Origin: Phycomyces blakesleeanus NRRL 1555(-)
Lineage: Eukaryota > Mucoromycota > Mucoromycetes > Mucorales > Phycomycetaceae
Length of the DNA stretch: 64,000 bases
NCBI RefSeq assembly: GCF_001638985.1
Contig: NW_017265139.1
Span: forward strand, 620,001 to 684,000
Direction of reading: 5' to 3'
Below are positions 49,514-60,679 of the stretch, in pieces. The position numbers were made by a program, and so were the translations under genes. The notes beneath the pieces are model-generated. The model ran no database searches. It saw only the letters and a list, made by a program, of their open reading frames with translations, and was not told the DNA's origin. The first letter of the stretch is position 1. Every line of letters begins with the position of its first letter.

Positions 49514-50315
49514 GTCTTCTCCAGCATACTCTGTGTATTACATGAAAATGATAGGGTTGGTTTAATAGACAAATGTAGATATTTTTGCCATTAATATGGT
49601 AATGATGTAACAATAAAAGTACCAATTGGGTAGTCATCTGATCAAACCTTACAATTAAACTGAACCAAAGACATATAATAAACCAAGTTGGTTTAGTTTG
49701 CGGAGAGGTGATAAAGTAATACAAAAAGTAAAAGTCCTCAAATTCGGCTTCTAAAATAACTGGAGGTATACTGACTATTAGTATAAGATAATTTAAAGAC
49801 TTCTTTGTATGTCATTTTAGTAATAAATACTTTAATACTAATATACCGTCTCATTAGTTCTGGGAAAGTAGAAAACATATAAATGAATACAAATCTCATA
49901 ATGAAGAGGTTCCTAGAGTTCTTTATTTTTAGAACTATTAGTTCCTATAGACTCAAGCATGAGTGACTCATTTTTATTATATCTTAGTAAGAAAATAAAG
50001 AGAATCTGTAAGAGAAAAATAATTATGGATTGAAAGCATTCATAAAGCTGTTAACAAGAACAGTTCTTGTCATTTTAGAAGCCAAACTTAGTATCTTTTA
50101 CTCTTTGTATTACTCTATCACCTCTCCACAAATTAAACCAACTTGGTTTATTATATGTCTTTGGTTCAGTTTATTTGTAAGGTTTGATCAGATGACTACC
50201 CAATTGGTACTTTTATTGTTATATCATTACCATATTAATGGCAAAAATATCTACATTTGTCTATTAAATCAACCCTATCATTTTCATGTAATACACAGAG
50301 TATGCTGAAGAAGAC
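49514..50315. mobile_element. Fold-back element with about 250-base inverted arms
   Basis: The left arm begins gtcttctccagcatactctg and the right arm, reversed, gtcttcttcagcatactctg; similarity continues for about 250 bases (for example tggtttaatagacaaatgta in the left and its complement in the right). Comparison with Tigger copy 1 shows the empty site cttaaag, which is duplicated around the element (49507-49513 and 50316-50322). There is no coding capacity. A 7-8 base duplication would fit an hAT-like or similar mobilising transposase, which I cannot identify. Confidence 0.85.
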
Positions 50316-52395
50316 CTTAAAGAAAAAAAGGTTAGCCAATCAGACAAGAGCAATATAGTTACAGCTTGGTTTAAATTTTTTTTAATTCTAGCTTTTCATG
50401 ATTTTGTAATTGACATCAATGTCAAGTGCATTAAGTTTTCATGCCAAACACTGGGTTATCAAGTTGTCATCTAGCTTGATTTTTTTAAAATTTTTTTTTC
50501 ATTTTTTTTTTAGAAATAAAATAAAACTATATGTGCTATATTTTGATTAAGTTTCCTTTATTAATTGTTTAGTAAAAATTATTTACTTGAAAAATATAAA
50601 TATAATTTTAATTTGTTTTGTTATAAAAGTTTTTATTATAGATTTTATTATTTCTATCTGTCATTACTATTTATTGTTATTTGCAATTGTTACTATTTAT
50701 AAACATATTACGAAATCAAGCTTTGACTGTATTTGGTTGCTAACTTTTTTTTTCTATTTTTAAATGAAGAAAAATATATTTCTTATAGAAAATTGTTTTA
50801 TTTTATTTAAAAAAGAATAAATTTTAAAAAGACTTGAAGAAGCTGGTGACTTTAGTTTGCTTTGAGTTCGCAGTTTTCTGGAACTTGTTTCAAAGACCTT
50901 CAACCTTACTGACGAAGTCTCTGTCAATATCTTTGTCTTTCAAGATATCCAAAAGCATGCAAACACACTCAAACTTTTCCGAAGCAGAATAAGTTCTCAA
51001 AAAAAACTCCTGATTCCACTTCAGCAGTTTCTTTATTGCTGTTGTTGGCTGCATTTTCGTTGGCGTCATATTCTTCCATCACAATATCTGCAATCTCATT
51101 TTCATTGACTACTCTATGAGTGCATTGTCTCTCATAGAGTGGATCAGACTCATTTGTTGGGCAATCTTTCAGAGACAGAAGACCTGATCCAGCAATTTTG
51201 TCCAGGGTTTCTTGTAAACCCTCGACAAGAACCTCTTCAGCCAGACTTTGCTGAATCATAGCCTGGTTTACATCTATAAATTATATTTAGAATATTAAGA
51301 AAGTGGAATTGAAAGATTATACTACTATTATAACCAATAAATTGTTTTACTACTACCTTCACTATCTTCGTCTTCAATAAAGCGAAAGATTGTTGCATTC
51401 CAGCAGTTCTCAATAGTCTTTGCTGAGACAGATTCCCAAGCCTCTCTTATTTATTTCATGACCCACAATTGATCAATTTCAAAGATTTTATCAATTGGCC
51501 CGATTTTATCTTGATTGCCATTTTGAATCATGCCAATGTATTGATATGTCTTGCCATACTGCTTACACTTGAAATAAGCCTTGAATGCCCGAATAATACT
51601 ACCATCCAATGGCTGAAGGTGGGAAGTGGTGTTTGGTAACAAAAAAAGAAGCTTGATGTTTGTAGATGTATAATCAACTATATGACCAGAGAAATTGTTG
51701 AGAATCAAAAGAACTTTGTGCTTTTGAGCTTTCATGGCATGATCAAAGCAACGGAGGAAAACATGAAAGATTGATCTTGTCATTCAAGCATTGGTATTGT
51801 AATGACACATGGAGAATCAATGATCACTTGCTTCTTGCTTCTTGTTGTTCTTGTTGAAGCAGTTTGGTCTTCTTGCATGCCCAATCAATAGTATATCAGA
51901 CCACTTGTCCATTCCATCCGCATTACACAAGAGATCTACAGTCAAGTGCTTCTTGTTATCTTTCCAACCAGAAAATTTCTGATGAGAAATTGTTGTTCTT
52001 GGTGAGGCAGCATAAAAGAGTGCTGTTTCATCAAAGTTATATATGTCACAAGCACTATATCCCTCTATCTTCTCTTTGATGGCAGCCATGTCAATCTGAA
52101 GCAATTCTATATCAGTAGAACCAGCCTCACCATGAATTCGATTCATTTTAATGCAATGATGCTTTCCAAACTTCTCCATCCAGCCTTGAAAAGCACTAAA
52201 GTCTTTAACGCCTATTCTTTCAGCAAAAATAGTAGCTTTAGTCTTAATCAATTCCTAAGTGATGGGAATCTGATTATTTTCAGCAATTTTGATCCAAAGA
52301 ATCACTGCTTCTTCAATTTGCTATAGTTGTGTGACAATATAATAAGATTAATTTTATTTTTTATATGGAGCAAAAATGCATAATATTGAGATATA

Positions 52396-53741
52396 TAGTC
52401 GCGGAACAGAAAATTTGGTCGTTTTATATTTCCGCTATTTATTTCATAATACACCCTTACACTTCACTTTACTCAATCTGCTAAATTCAATAAAATCTTT
52501 TTAATATAATACCTAGACAACGAAGCAGTAAACCTCACAAGTCATTTGAAAGGCTTTCAGAAGTTGAAAAAGGAATCTTAATTGGACTTCATGAAGATGG
52601 CATGAAGATTTCTGACATTGCAAGAAAAAAGGGAATACCAAGAACTACTGTCATGCGTATCATAAAAAAATACAACGAAACTGGATCTGCTACTAATAAG
52701 AAGCCAACAGGAAGACCTTCTAAATTAACTGCTAGAGATAAAAGATATCTCTTCTTGGATGTCAAATGGGATCGCCATCAAAACTTGGTTGAGATGGCAG
52801 ACTTGATTAAGGAAAAGACTGGAAAAAAAGTCAGTACAAAAACTATCAGCCGAACGTTGCACAAGATGAATCTAGCCTACCATGTAACCAAATCAAAGCC
52901 TCTTCTAACTAAGGAGCACATTGCGAAACGTCGTGCTTGATATAGAAAAATAAAAGGTTGGAAAAAACAGTGGGATACTATCATTTGGACAGACGGAGCA
53001 ACCTTTACCCTTTTCAAGAAAAATGGTCATAGTCATATATGGCGGGAACCAGGAGAGAAATATCATCCAGACTGCTTGACTCCAAAGGTTCTAGGAAATG
53101 GAGGTTCTGTATTGCTTTGGGGATGTATTTGGTCTGGAGGAGTTGGACAACTGGTTATGCTTAAGGGTAACATGAATGCCCCATTGTACAATGAAGTTCT
53201 GGAGAAGGAATTCATGCCCTTCTACCAAAGTCTTCCTAATGTAGAAAAGGGAGACTATCTTTATCAAGAAGATAATGCGAGTTATCATAAGGCTACCTTG
53301 GCAGAAAAGTTCAAGAAAGACCTTGAATTGAAGATTTTGGAGTGGCCTCCTAACAGTCTGGACTTAAGTCCAATTGAAAATATCTGTGGTCTTCTTGATA
53401 ACAAAATCCGTGCAAGACGACCTCAGCCTACCACATTGCAACAATTGGAAAATGCTTTGCAAGAAACGTGGAAAGCAATTAGCATAGAGACTTGTATGAC
53501 GTTTTGCCTTAATATGCAAAATCGTCTATCTGAACTTAAGATGTGTAAATTTAGATCAATCTCTTATTAAAGCTTTTTCAATTTTTTTTTCAATTTATCT
53601 ATTACATCTTATACAGTTATCTGTGAGAGTACCAGAGATTTATAGAACTTTACTATCTTTTATCAGAAATTTAAAGCTACAATATAAGTTGAAGAGTCTT
53701 GGCGGGAGTCAAAAATGATCAAATATTCTGTCAGAAGTCTG
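52396..53741 (+). mobile_element. Tc1/mariner element nested in Tigger copy 2
   Basis: Ends tagtcgcggaacagaaaatt and (reversed) cagacttctgacagaatatt are imperfect inverted repeats. The element split the Tigger intron at a TA, which is duplicated (52394-52395 and 53742-53743); copy 1 shows the empty site. Length is 1346 bases with one transposase frame. It is younger than the Tigger copy it interrupts. Confidence 0.88.
52515..53570 (+). pseudogene. Tc1-type transposase with one in-frame stop
   Basis: One frame is open throughout except for a TGA at 52938-52940 (RRA-stop-YRKIKGW). The N-terminus is a paired-like helix-turn-helix (GMKISDIARKKGIPRTTVMR, TGRPSKLTARD). The DDE nuclease shows IIWTDGATF, YLYQEDNASYHKA and SLDLSPIENICGLL, the usual DD34E arrangement with all three acids present. 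Tc1 relatives have Trp at the stop, so a TGG to TGA change is the simplest cause. The true start is uncertain: an ATG lies at 52602, but HTH-like sequence begins upstream of it, possibly after an acceptor at 52516. Confidence 0.82.
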
Positions 53742-54382
53742 TATTACATACAGGCCATTTTCCCTTTCTAATGCACTTTCTGTTTTTTATGTCAGCTTGC
53801 ATTATCAAGCCCTGGTCTCCTCTCTTTAAAATCTTTGATATTGTAGAAGCATCAGGAGCTTTTTGAAGGCCAAAGATTTCCTTTGCCCATTCAGCCAGTT
53901 GGGGGTTACTCATAGATGGCTTTTTCTTTTTCATATCACAAATCTCAAGGTGATTTGCAATATTAAGTGAAATGTTTTTTTTGCTCATTTTTATTGTTTA
54001 GTTCTGGATTTGATAGATTTCATTAAAGTATCAAAAAAAATTGAAAATTATATTAGATAAGTATTATATAATAAGCTAAAAGCATACCAAAAAGCTGTTA
54101 TTATTTGATTGAATAAGAATTTGAAACAATAATTAGTTACAAGACAGGGGGGATGAAAAACAGTAATGCAGCCAGAGGTTATATTTAACTAGAATGAATT
54201 TAAACAGAGGATTGAAGCATATCAAATCATTACTTGATATATATTTTTTCTATTAAAGAATAATGTAAACTCCGCCCATAGTTGGTGGAAAATATATACT
54301 CCAAACTCGTTAATTTCACTCTTCGATAATTTCAAGGCACCTGGCTTTCCCTAGGCCTTGAAATTATCAAGGGATCACTGTA

Positions 54383-54946
54383 TATACAAATTTTACTGAC
54401 CAGATATTATTTTATTTACTACATATTTTATTCATAATTAATATACAGTCAAAACTCAATATAGTGATATAGATGGTTGACAGCAATTTTATCACTATCA
54501 CTATATCAAACAAGTTTTTTTCTTATACCACACATTATTTAGTGATATTTCTAATGCTGCTATGAGTGACTACTGTTTTCTAATAGGATTTATAATACTG
54601 TTGTGTCTAAGAATAATCCCACCCATATCTCAGCTGTAACTAGTACTCTGGTGTTTTTACTGTCTGCATCTCTCAATGCATGGATCATTTCTCTGTGTCC
54701 TTCTGTTTCTGTCTCTGTCTCTGTGTCTGTCTCTGGCTCTGTCTTGTGCTGTTGTAGTATGCATAAGCTTACATATACCACAACATGTTCTACCTCTAGC
54801 TTTCTCTATCTCTCAATATTTAGTATAAATACTTGCTCAATTGCTATCAATAAAAGACCATCTTTCTTAAGTTCATAATCTTCGTCTCCCAAGCCTAGTT
54901 GCCTAAAACTAGCCTTATATCTCTACATAACTCCGCAGAGTTATTA
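54383..54946. other. AT-rich spacer with (gtctct)n microsatellite
   Basis: A short imperfect ctctgtctctgtctctgt tract lies at about 54700-54745. A sequence like a TA-flanked transposon end (cagtcaaaactcaatatagt) starts near 54449 with a nearby hairpin of tagtgata/tatcacta, but no partner end was found. No gene is supported. Confidence 0.45.
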
Positions 54947-55195
54947 CAGTACACTATATCCAAAAATTATTGGCCCAAAAATAAAAACAAATTTGGTGCA
55001 AAATAAAAAATTATTTGATATAAAAATGGAATGCACCAAATGCATCAAATGCACTAAAAAAGATGAATTAAGCAGAGAAATGATAAAAATTGCACCAAAT
55101 TTCATCTTTATTTTTGCACTAAATAATTTTTTATTTTTGCATCAAATTTATTTTTATTTTTGTACCAATAATTTCTGGAAAGAGTGTATTCACTG
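54947..55195. mobile_element. TA-flanked MITE with long inverted repeats
   Basis: The left arm (cagtacactata, then aaattattggcccaaaaata and aatttggtgcaaaataaaaa) pairs with the right arm (reversed: cagtgaatacac, aaattattggtacaaaaata, aatttgatgcaaaaataaaa) over roughly 100 bases. TA flanks both ends (54945-54946, 55196-55197). At 249 bases with no ORF it is a typical Tc1/mariner-derived MITE. Confidence 0.85.
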
Positions 55196-55240
55196 TAAGA
55201 AATAGCAAAAATTAAAATCCCAGCCTGGCTAAAAGAGAAC

Positions 55241-57710
55241 GTCTATATTTTCTGGTAGATGGTAAAGTATTAACCAAAATTGAGGCTTATCTACCAGAAA
55301 ATAAGACAAAAAATACAACTACCAGAAAATAAAAAATGCGATAATTTACTAAGTCGTTTTGAAAGTTGTTTCAATTTACAAAACATTTCTTTGAGAAAAA
55401 AGCTAGATAGTTATAATTCTATTCTTGTGTATGAGATCTGCGAAGATGAACGTCATATTTGTTTTTTATAGACTGAAAGACTTGTAGAGAGCGTTGATAT
55501 ACATCAAACAAAGTCTGACCATTATCTTCAGTCATATACTGTTGCATAGTCAGTAGATCTTGGTTTGCATACTGAAGTGTTTGATTGATGTCAATACATT
55601 GCTGTATAAAAGCAGATGTACGACTGATAGTTGGTGTGATTGTGACTGTTTCAGAGGTAGAGACTGGCTGTATTACGTTTGTACTTGTGACAGAAGGTGG
55701 AGAGAAGTAGAGAGATCGGTTTGTATGCATTTTAAGCAAATACATATGCTTACAAGGTTTATATCTTCGCTGATAATCAAAGCAGGTGCACGAAATAATC
55801 AAGTTTGGCTTTTCAACCTGAACAACATATGCTGTATTTTCATTTACAAATGACTGAACTTGCCAATTTACATCTTCTGCAGTACCAGAAGCAACAATCA
55901 TCATTTTCCTGTCATCATCATCAACTTCTTTAGCTTCCATCTCACGTATTCTTTGTTGTCTAGTAAAAGAACTCATTGGACCATTGTTTGACATAACATG
56001 TTCATATTCTTGGGTAAGATAATACTCAACATCATGTACTAAAACAAAAACAAGCTTATCAAGTCTCTTGTTTCTAGATCTTTTCATGAAAACTGTTTTT
56101 AATTAATTGTGCCAGAACTCGATATAGTTATTTGTGAGCATATGGGAGAATTGTCATTCATGGTATGCTCTACTCCAGATCTTAAACTTTGCTTCTGTGC
56201 ACCAGTTTCTCTCAAAGTAATCCAAGAAGCTTTCTTGGTCATCAAAGTCTTCTTTAAACTGTATAATTTTATGATGAAACTCGTCTATGTCTTCTTCATA
56301 AATGATCTCTTGCAGAGACTTCATCATCACACCATGTAAAATTTGTGTCTCTGATGGTAAGGATGCAGGAATCTTCACACTGTCAGATAACTTTCGGTTC
56401 CATGCTTGAGTTATATGAAAGATGCAAAATTGAATGGATGTTGCAGGGAAAGTTGTCTGAATGGCATGAACTTCTGCTGCACAACAATCAATAGTAATTT
56501 GCTTTGGGTCAACAAGCAAAGAAGATCTCTTCAAAAACTGCAGCTACTGCACAATGGGGCTTACATCTCGATCATTGGTTACCATAAAGGCAACAGGTCA
56601 TCCTCTACCAATATCTTCATCATGCACCAAAAGAGTATAAAGAATCTTATTCACGTTGCTAGAGATTGCATGAGTAGCATCCAAACAAAAAGAAGTTGTG
56701 GTTTTCATTTTTTCTTGCTGAACAAGTGACATAAAACCATATGCAAAGGCTGATATATCTGGAGAATATGAAGTGTTTGCCTTAAAGATGTTGAAGTTTA
56801 AGGCAGGAAGTTTGTTGTTCATCCAGATTAAGAAAGAAGTCATTTGGTCTTTGTCAAAATGATACAGCTTTTTATTGATCTATTACAGAAATATATTAAA
56901 GTAAATGCTATAAGATATATTATTTTTAAAGCTTACTTTGTTCATCAAATTCCAGATATCATAATAATTAACTTTTCTTTCAGACTTTCTATCATATTGA
57001 TCTACAGCTCTCAACATATCAATTCTAATTTGACTAGCAGATTTTGACGACTGTTCTAATTGTTGAGCCAACTCGTGAAGATATTTCTTTGCAAGAGGAA
57101 GGATGCAAATGTCACTATGCATATTACCAGGAGTATGCTCTACATGATCTTTTGTAACAACAAATTCATAAAACTCGGGTGTCTTAAGGAATCCTTTCAC
57201 ACAAAGAAGAGCAGGACACTTGTTTTTCTTTGTTTGCTTTTGAACCACACGCAAAGCTGCCTTAGATTCATAGGTTCCCCAACGATGACAGGAATACTCC
57301 TGAGAAAAACACAACTTAATACCAGTTGCTTTGGCTTCTTCAGCAGTAATGTTGGTGGGTTGCTTATTGGTGTTGCAAATGACCTACTTGACTGTACAAG
57401 CTTCCCCAATCTCTGTTAAACATTCTTTCCACTCAGATGTTTTTACTCTAATAATATTTTCTAATCTAAGTGTCATCACTCCTGGAACAGAAGAGCATTC
57501 CAAGGCTTGGGAGATTGTTGCCAAAGTGTAAATGGTTTTGTTAGATTGAGTGTTGTTGATTGACATATTTGGTGAGAGTATGTATTTTAATAAAATGTGT
57601 AATTTAATAGATATAGAATATCTGTTTCAAATAAACAATTCAAAAACAAAGAAAAGGATTGGCAGTCACCATTTCGGTTAATATTTTATCATTTACCAGA
57701 AAATATAGAC
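55241..57710 (-). mobile_element. MULE-like element with SWIM-finger transposase pseudogene
   Basis: The ends are inverted repeats of about 45 bases: gtctatattttctggtagat at the left and gtctatattttctggtaaat when the right end is reversed, continuing through attaaccaaaa/attaaccgaaa. I found no convincing 8-11 base target duplication. The right end lies only 14 bases from the start codon of the tnp2 gene. The motif taccagaaaata from this terminus recurs inside the left end and upstream of the accessory gene at 61.9 kb, so the unit may belong to a larger element. Confidence 0.65.
55419..57566 (-). pseudogene. MULE/SWIM transposase with five in-frame stops, no frameshift
   Basis: Two exons (57566-56937, 56879-55419; 57-base intron GTAAGC...AATAG) form a single frame of 697 codons interrupted by TAG 57384, TGA 56598, TAG 56544, TGA 56154 and TAA 56103. 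The MULE core has SFCLDATHAI and QITIDCCAAEVHA, then FCIFHITQAWNRK. A SWIM finger follows, CTCFDYQRRYKPCKH, after the TRQQRIREMEAKEVDDDD region. Around two stops the expected residues are clear from context: Arg in YHE-R-QFSHM and Gln in WHN-Q-LKT. No base is missing, so decay is by substitution only. Confidence 0.82.
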
Positions 57711-57723
57711 TTTCAAAACTGAT

Positions 57724-60576
57724 ATGGACGTAGATCAAATTGAAGAATATGTTGAAGGTAATAGTATTTTATTTTTTATAACTAATGCGCACTCTATTTA
57801 AACTCAGTACCAATAGATGACAATTACTCTGTTGGTGCATCCTCACCAGAGCAGTATGTCCATACCTACTTACCTCTTTTGGTAGAAGAATCTCTTTTTG
57901 AAACAGAGAAGTATACTTCAGAGTATGAGTCTGAATATGAATTGTCGGATGAAATTGAGCCAGAAGAGCAAGACAGAGAGGAAGAACAGGGTAATTATTA
58001 AAAATAAATGATAATTAAAATGAATTAACCTGGATCAAACCAAGAGAACAAAAATTAATACTATATCATGATAATCTATAGAGTCTACAGCAAACCTCCC
58101 AGAAAATCCTTGGCATAGAGTAATTGCCATTTTCACTGTGATGTTTATTTCGACTTTCATTGTGGATGATGGCGCTGTGATCTTGATCACGTTCATCAAT
58201 ACAATACTTGAATATTACAGAGAGGATTTCCGACTTCCTATAATTATTCCTGATCTGAAGAAAATTACATGATACAATGACTTGATGAATGGGGTGTCCA
58301 ATTACGTAGCATGCAGCGATTGCCACACCTTGTATGACTACAGCAACACCACACAAACATATTGCAATTTTAGAAGAGTCGGCAGCAAGACCTTTTGCGG
58401 AAACAATCTTTACAAGCACAGTATAAGAAATACAATGATTTCTAAGCATATGTTCATCTACAACTCGTTGACAGCTTCCTTGAAGAAATTGTTCATGTGT
58501 CCTTCTTTCAAAAAGAATATCAATCAGTTGAATCGCAAGCCAAAGGTTGATGGCACTTTATTTGATGTTTACGATGGGAAAATGTGGAAAGAGTTTGTTG
58601 ATGATGAAGGTGCCCAGTTTGTTGCAAAGGAATGTTCATTGATCTTGACATTAAATATTGATTAGTTCCAGCCCTTTGATGGGGTGACATATTCTTGCAG
58701 TGCCATATATCTCACAGTAAACAATCTGTCAAGAGAAGAGCGCAACAATGTCAAAAATGTTATCCTTGTGGGGTTAATGCCTGGACCCAAAGAAGCAAGT
58801 ACTGAGGAGATCAGTAACTATTTGCGTCCTCTTGTTGACGAGCTCATAGTTCTCTACAAGGGTATAACAGTAAATACCTATGACTGCCCTGGTGCTCTTA
58901 TTCATGCTGCTTTGCTGATAGTTGCTTGCAATATACCAACTACAAGAAAAACGTGTGGGTTCACCTCCCACAATAGCACATGTGTGTGTAATAAATGCAA
59001 CCGCCATTTCAAACGCATTGATGGATCCACTATTGTTAACTACTCTGGGTTTAAGTTTTCCGACTGGGTAAGCAGAACCAAGGAAGAGAATATTGAGCAT
59101 GTCATAATGTGGAAGAATGCCAGAACACTAGCAGAAAGAAAGCAACTGGAGGTTGAGAATGGCGTTTGTTGGTCCCAGCTCCACTGACTCATGTATTTTG
59201 AACCAGTGCGTGCAACAGTAATCGATCCCATGCACAATCTTTTCCTTGGGATGGCAAAGCGCATGATGGACAATTGGATCGCATGTGGCTTGCTTGACAA
59301 TAATGATCTTGCAGAGATGCAGAAGGAAGCTGATTCAATGACACTCCCAATGGGGTATACAATTTTCCAAACAAAGATCGGAAAAGGATTTTCATTTATG
59401 AAGGTGGATGAATGGAAATCCTGATGTCTGGTATACTCTCCTGTTCTGCTGAAGACGCGCCTGCCAAGTAATCTTCTTGTAAACTGGATTCATTTTGTTG
59501 ATGCATGTAGGGTACTCACAAAGCCAGCCATTACTGAAGAAGAGATTGCTAAAGCCCATGTCAGTTTGAGAAAATTCTGCTGTGGTTGTGAAACAATGTA
59601 TAAGCTTGACTTACTGTTGCCAAACATGCATCTTTATCTTCATTTGAAAGAATCGATTCAGGATTTTGGACCAATCTACAGTTTTTGGTTGTTTAGTTTT
59701 GAGTGCTTCAATGGTGTCTTGAAAGGATTCCAGACAAATCAAAAGAGCGGCTTTGAGAAAACATACATGAAGAAGTTCATTAAGAACTCTTCCAAGGGTG
59801 ATTTCTATCACACACATCTCAGCACCATTACCAACCCCTCTTACATTTCTCTCTTCAGCAAACTTACCAACTGTATAACCAGCACAATTCCATCTGGCAA
59901 TCATCAAAACTTGCCATAATTCTTTCATCTTCCATCATTCCTGGAATCCGCCACCAATCCAGAACAACAAACATTTGGTAACAAGCCTCTTCCACCTTCC
60001 GCCTTGCCACTGGCTTTAAAAGAAGCAACAACAATAAGAAAAGCAGAATACGACTGTCTTTTAAAGTTCTACAAGATTGAGTATGATGATGAGACTCTGT
60101 GTAGTGCAAAAACTATGCTAAGGCACAGAATATTTGTCAATGACAGAATTCAAAAGATTGCATCTATCAATCTTCTTGGACAAGTCTATAAAGGCGGTGA
60201 AGGCTTGATCATGAGAGGGTCCTATATACAGGCCAAGTATATGGAGACCAACAATAATAGTAAAGGGATATACGCTGGTCATATCAAGTATCTTTTTACA
60301 TACAATTTTACACCCAATCCTATCTACACCAACTTCCATGCTTGTGACAATCCCAAACATATATTTGCTTTTGTTGAATGGTACCAAATCCCTTGCCATC
60401 AGCCAAGAATTAATTAAGGTATTGAGTTGTATGACGCAACGCTTTTAAAATATGACTATGACAACATTCTGCCTGTCTACCGCATATTGTCACCAATTGC
60501 AATTGGAAGTCATGTGTCTGGTAGTGGTGCAGCAAAAGTCATTGTTATTCCTCTGCCAAGAAAGCTGTACGCTTAA
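57724..60576 (+). pseudogene. tnp2-type (CACTA/EnSpm) transposase with six in-frame stops
   Basis: Exons 57724-57757, 57808-57990 and 58082-60576 join in phase. The long exon is one frame over 2.5 kb broken only at TGA 58270, TAG 58663, TGA 59185, TGA 59422, TAA 59917 and TAA 60415. tnp2 signatures: FQPFDGVTYSCSAIYLTV, NNLSREERNNVKNVILVGL, PGPKE, YFEPVRATVIDPMHNLFLG, LLPNMHLYLHLKESIQDFGP and FSFECFNGVLKGFQTN. A zinc pattern precedes them (CSDCHTLYDY...C). Family proteins have Trp at the second stop (IDWFQPF) and fourth stop, so transitions explain them. It starts 157 bases from the divergent MULE-like gene and converges on the accessory gene at 60680. Confidence 0.85.
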
Positions 60577-60679
60577 TAAAATACTCTATCTTTTTTTTAA
60601 ATAATAATAATATAAGACAGAGTTCATAGACATAAAAAGAGATGTGGTAAAGAATGCAACTAAAAAGACAGAAATTTTA

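Larger units (their letters stand above)
50820..53988 (-). pseudogene. Broken Tigger transposase, copy 2
   Basis: Alignment by eye with copy 1 finds exon 1 (53988 to about 53745), then the Tc1 insertion in intron 1, exon 2 (about 52320-51355) and exon 3 (about 51275-50820). Four in-frame stops occur in exon 2: three at Trp codons of copy 1 (TGG to TAG, TGA and TAA) and one at a Gly codon. The second catalytic Asp is lost (LLILNNFSGH versus LLILDNFSGH). A one-base slip in a T-run shifts the frame of exon 3 (ESGVFFENLF versus ESAVPFKRTY). Confidence 0.88.
49365..54380 (-). mobile_element. Tigger/pogo-type transposon copy 2, decayed and doubly interrupted
   Basis: The left end cagtggtccctcgctaattt and right end (reversed) cagtgatcccttgataattt match copy 1 at 4352-7213, with TA on both sides (49363-49364, 54381-54382). 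The orientation is reversed relative to copy 1. Without its two insertions (802 bases at 49514 and 1346 bases at 52396, plus duplications) its length is about 2.86 kb, the same as copy 1. The transposase is dead. Confidence 0.92.

Noticed and set aside
54603..54878. Ser/Val-rich frame
   Set aside because: It is translated from the gtctct microsatellite.
55241..57710. Target-site duplication for the MULE-like SWIM element
   Set aside because: Flanking 9-mers aaagagaac and tttcaaaac do not match, and shifting the ends by a few bases did not give a convincing pair.
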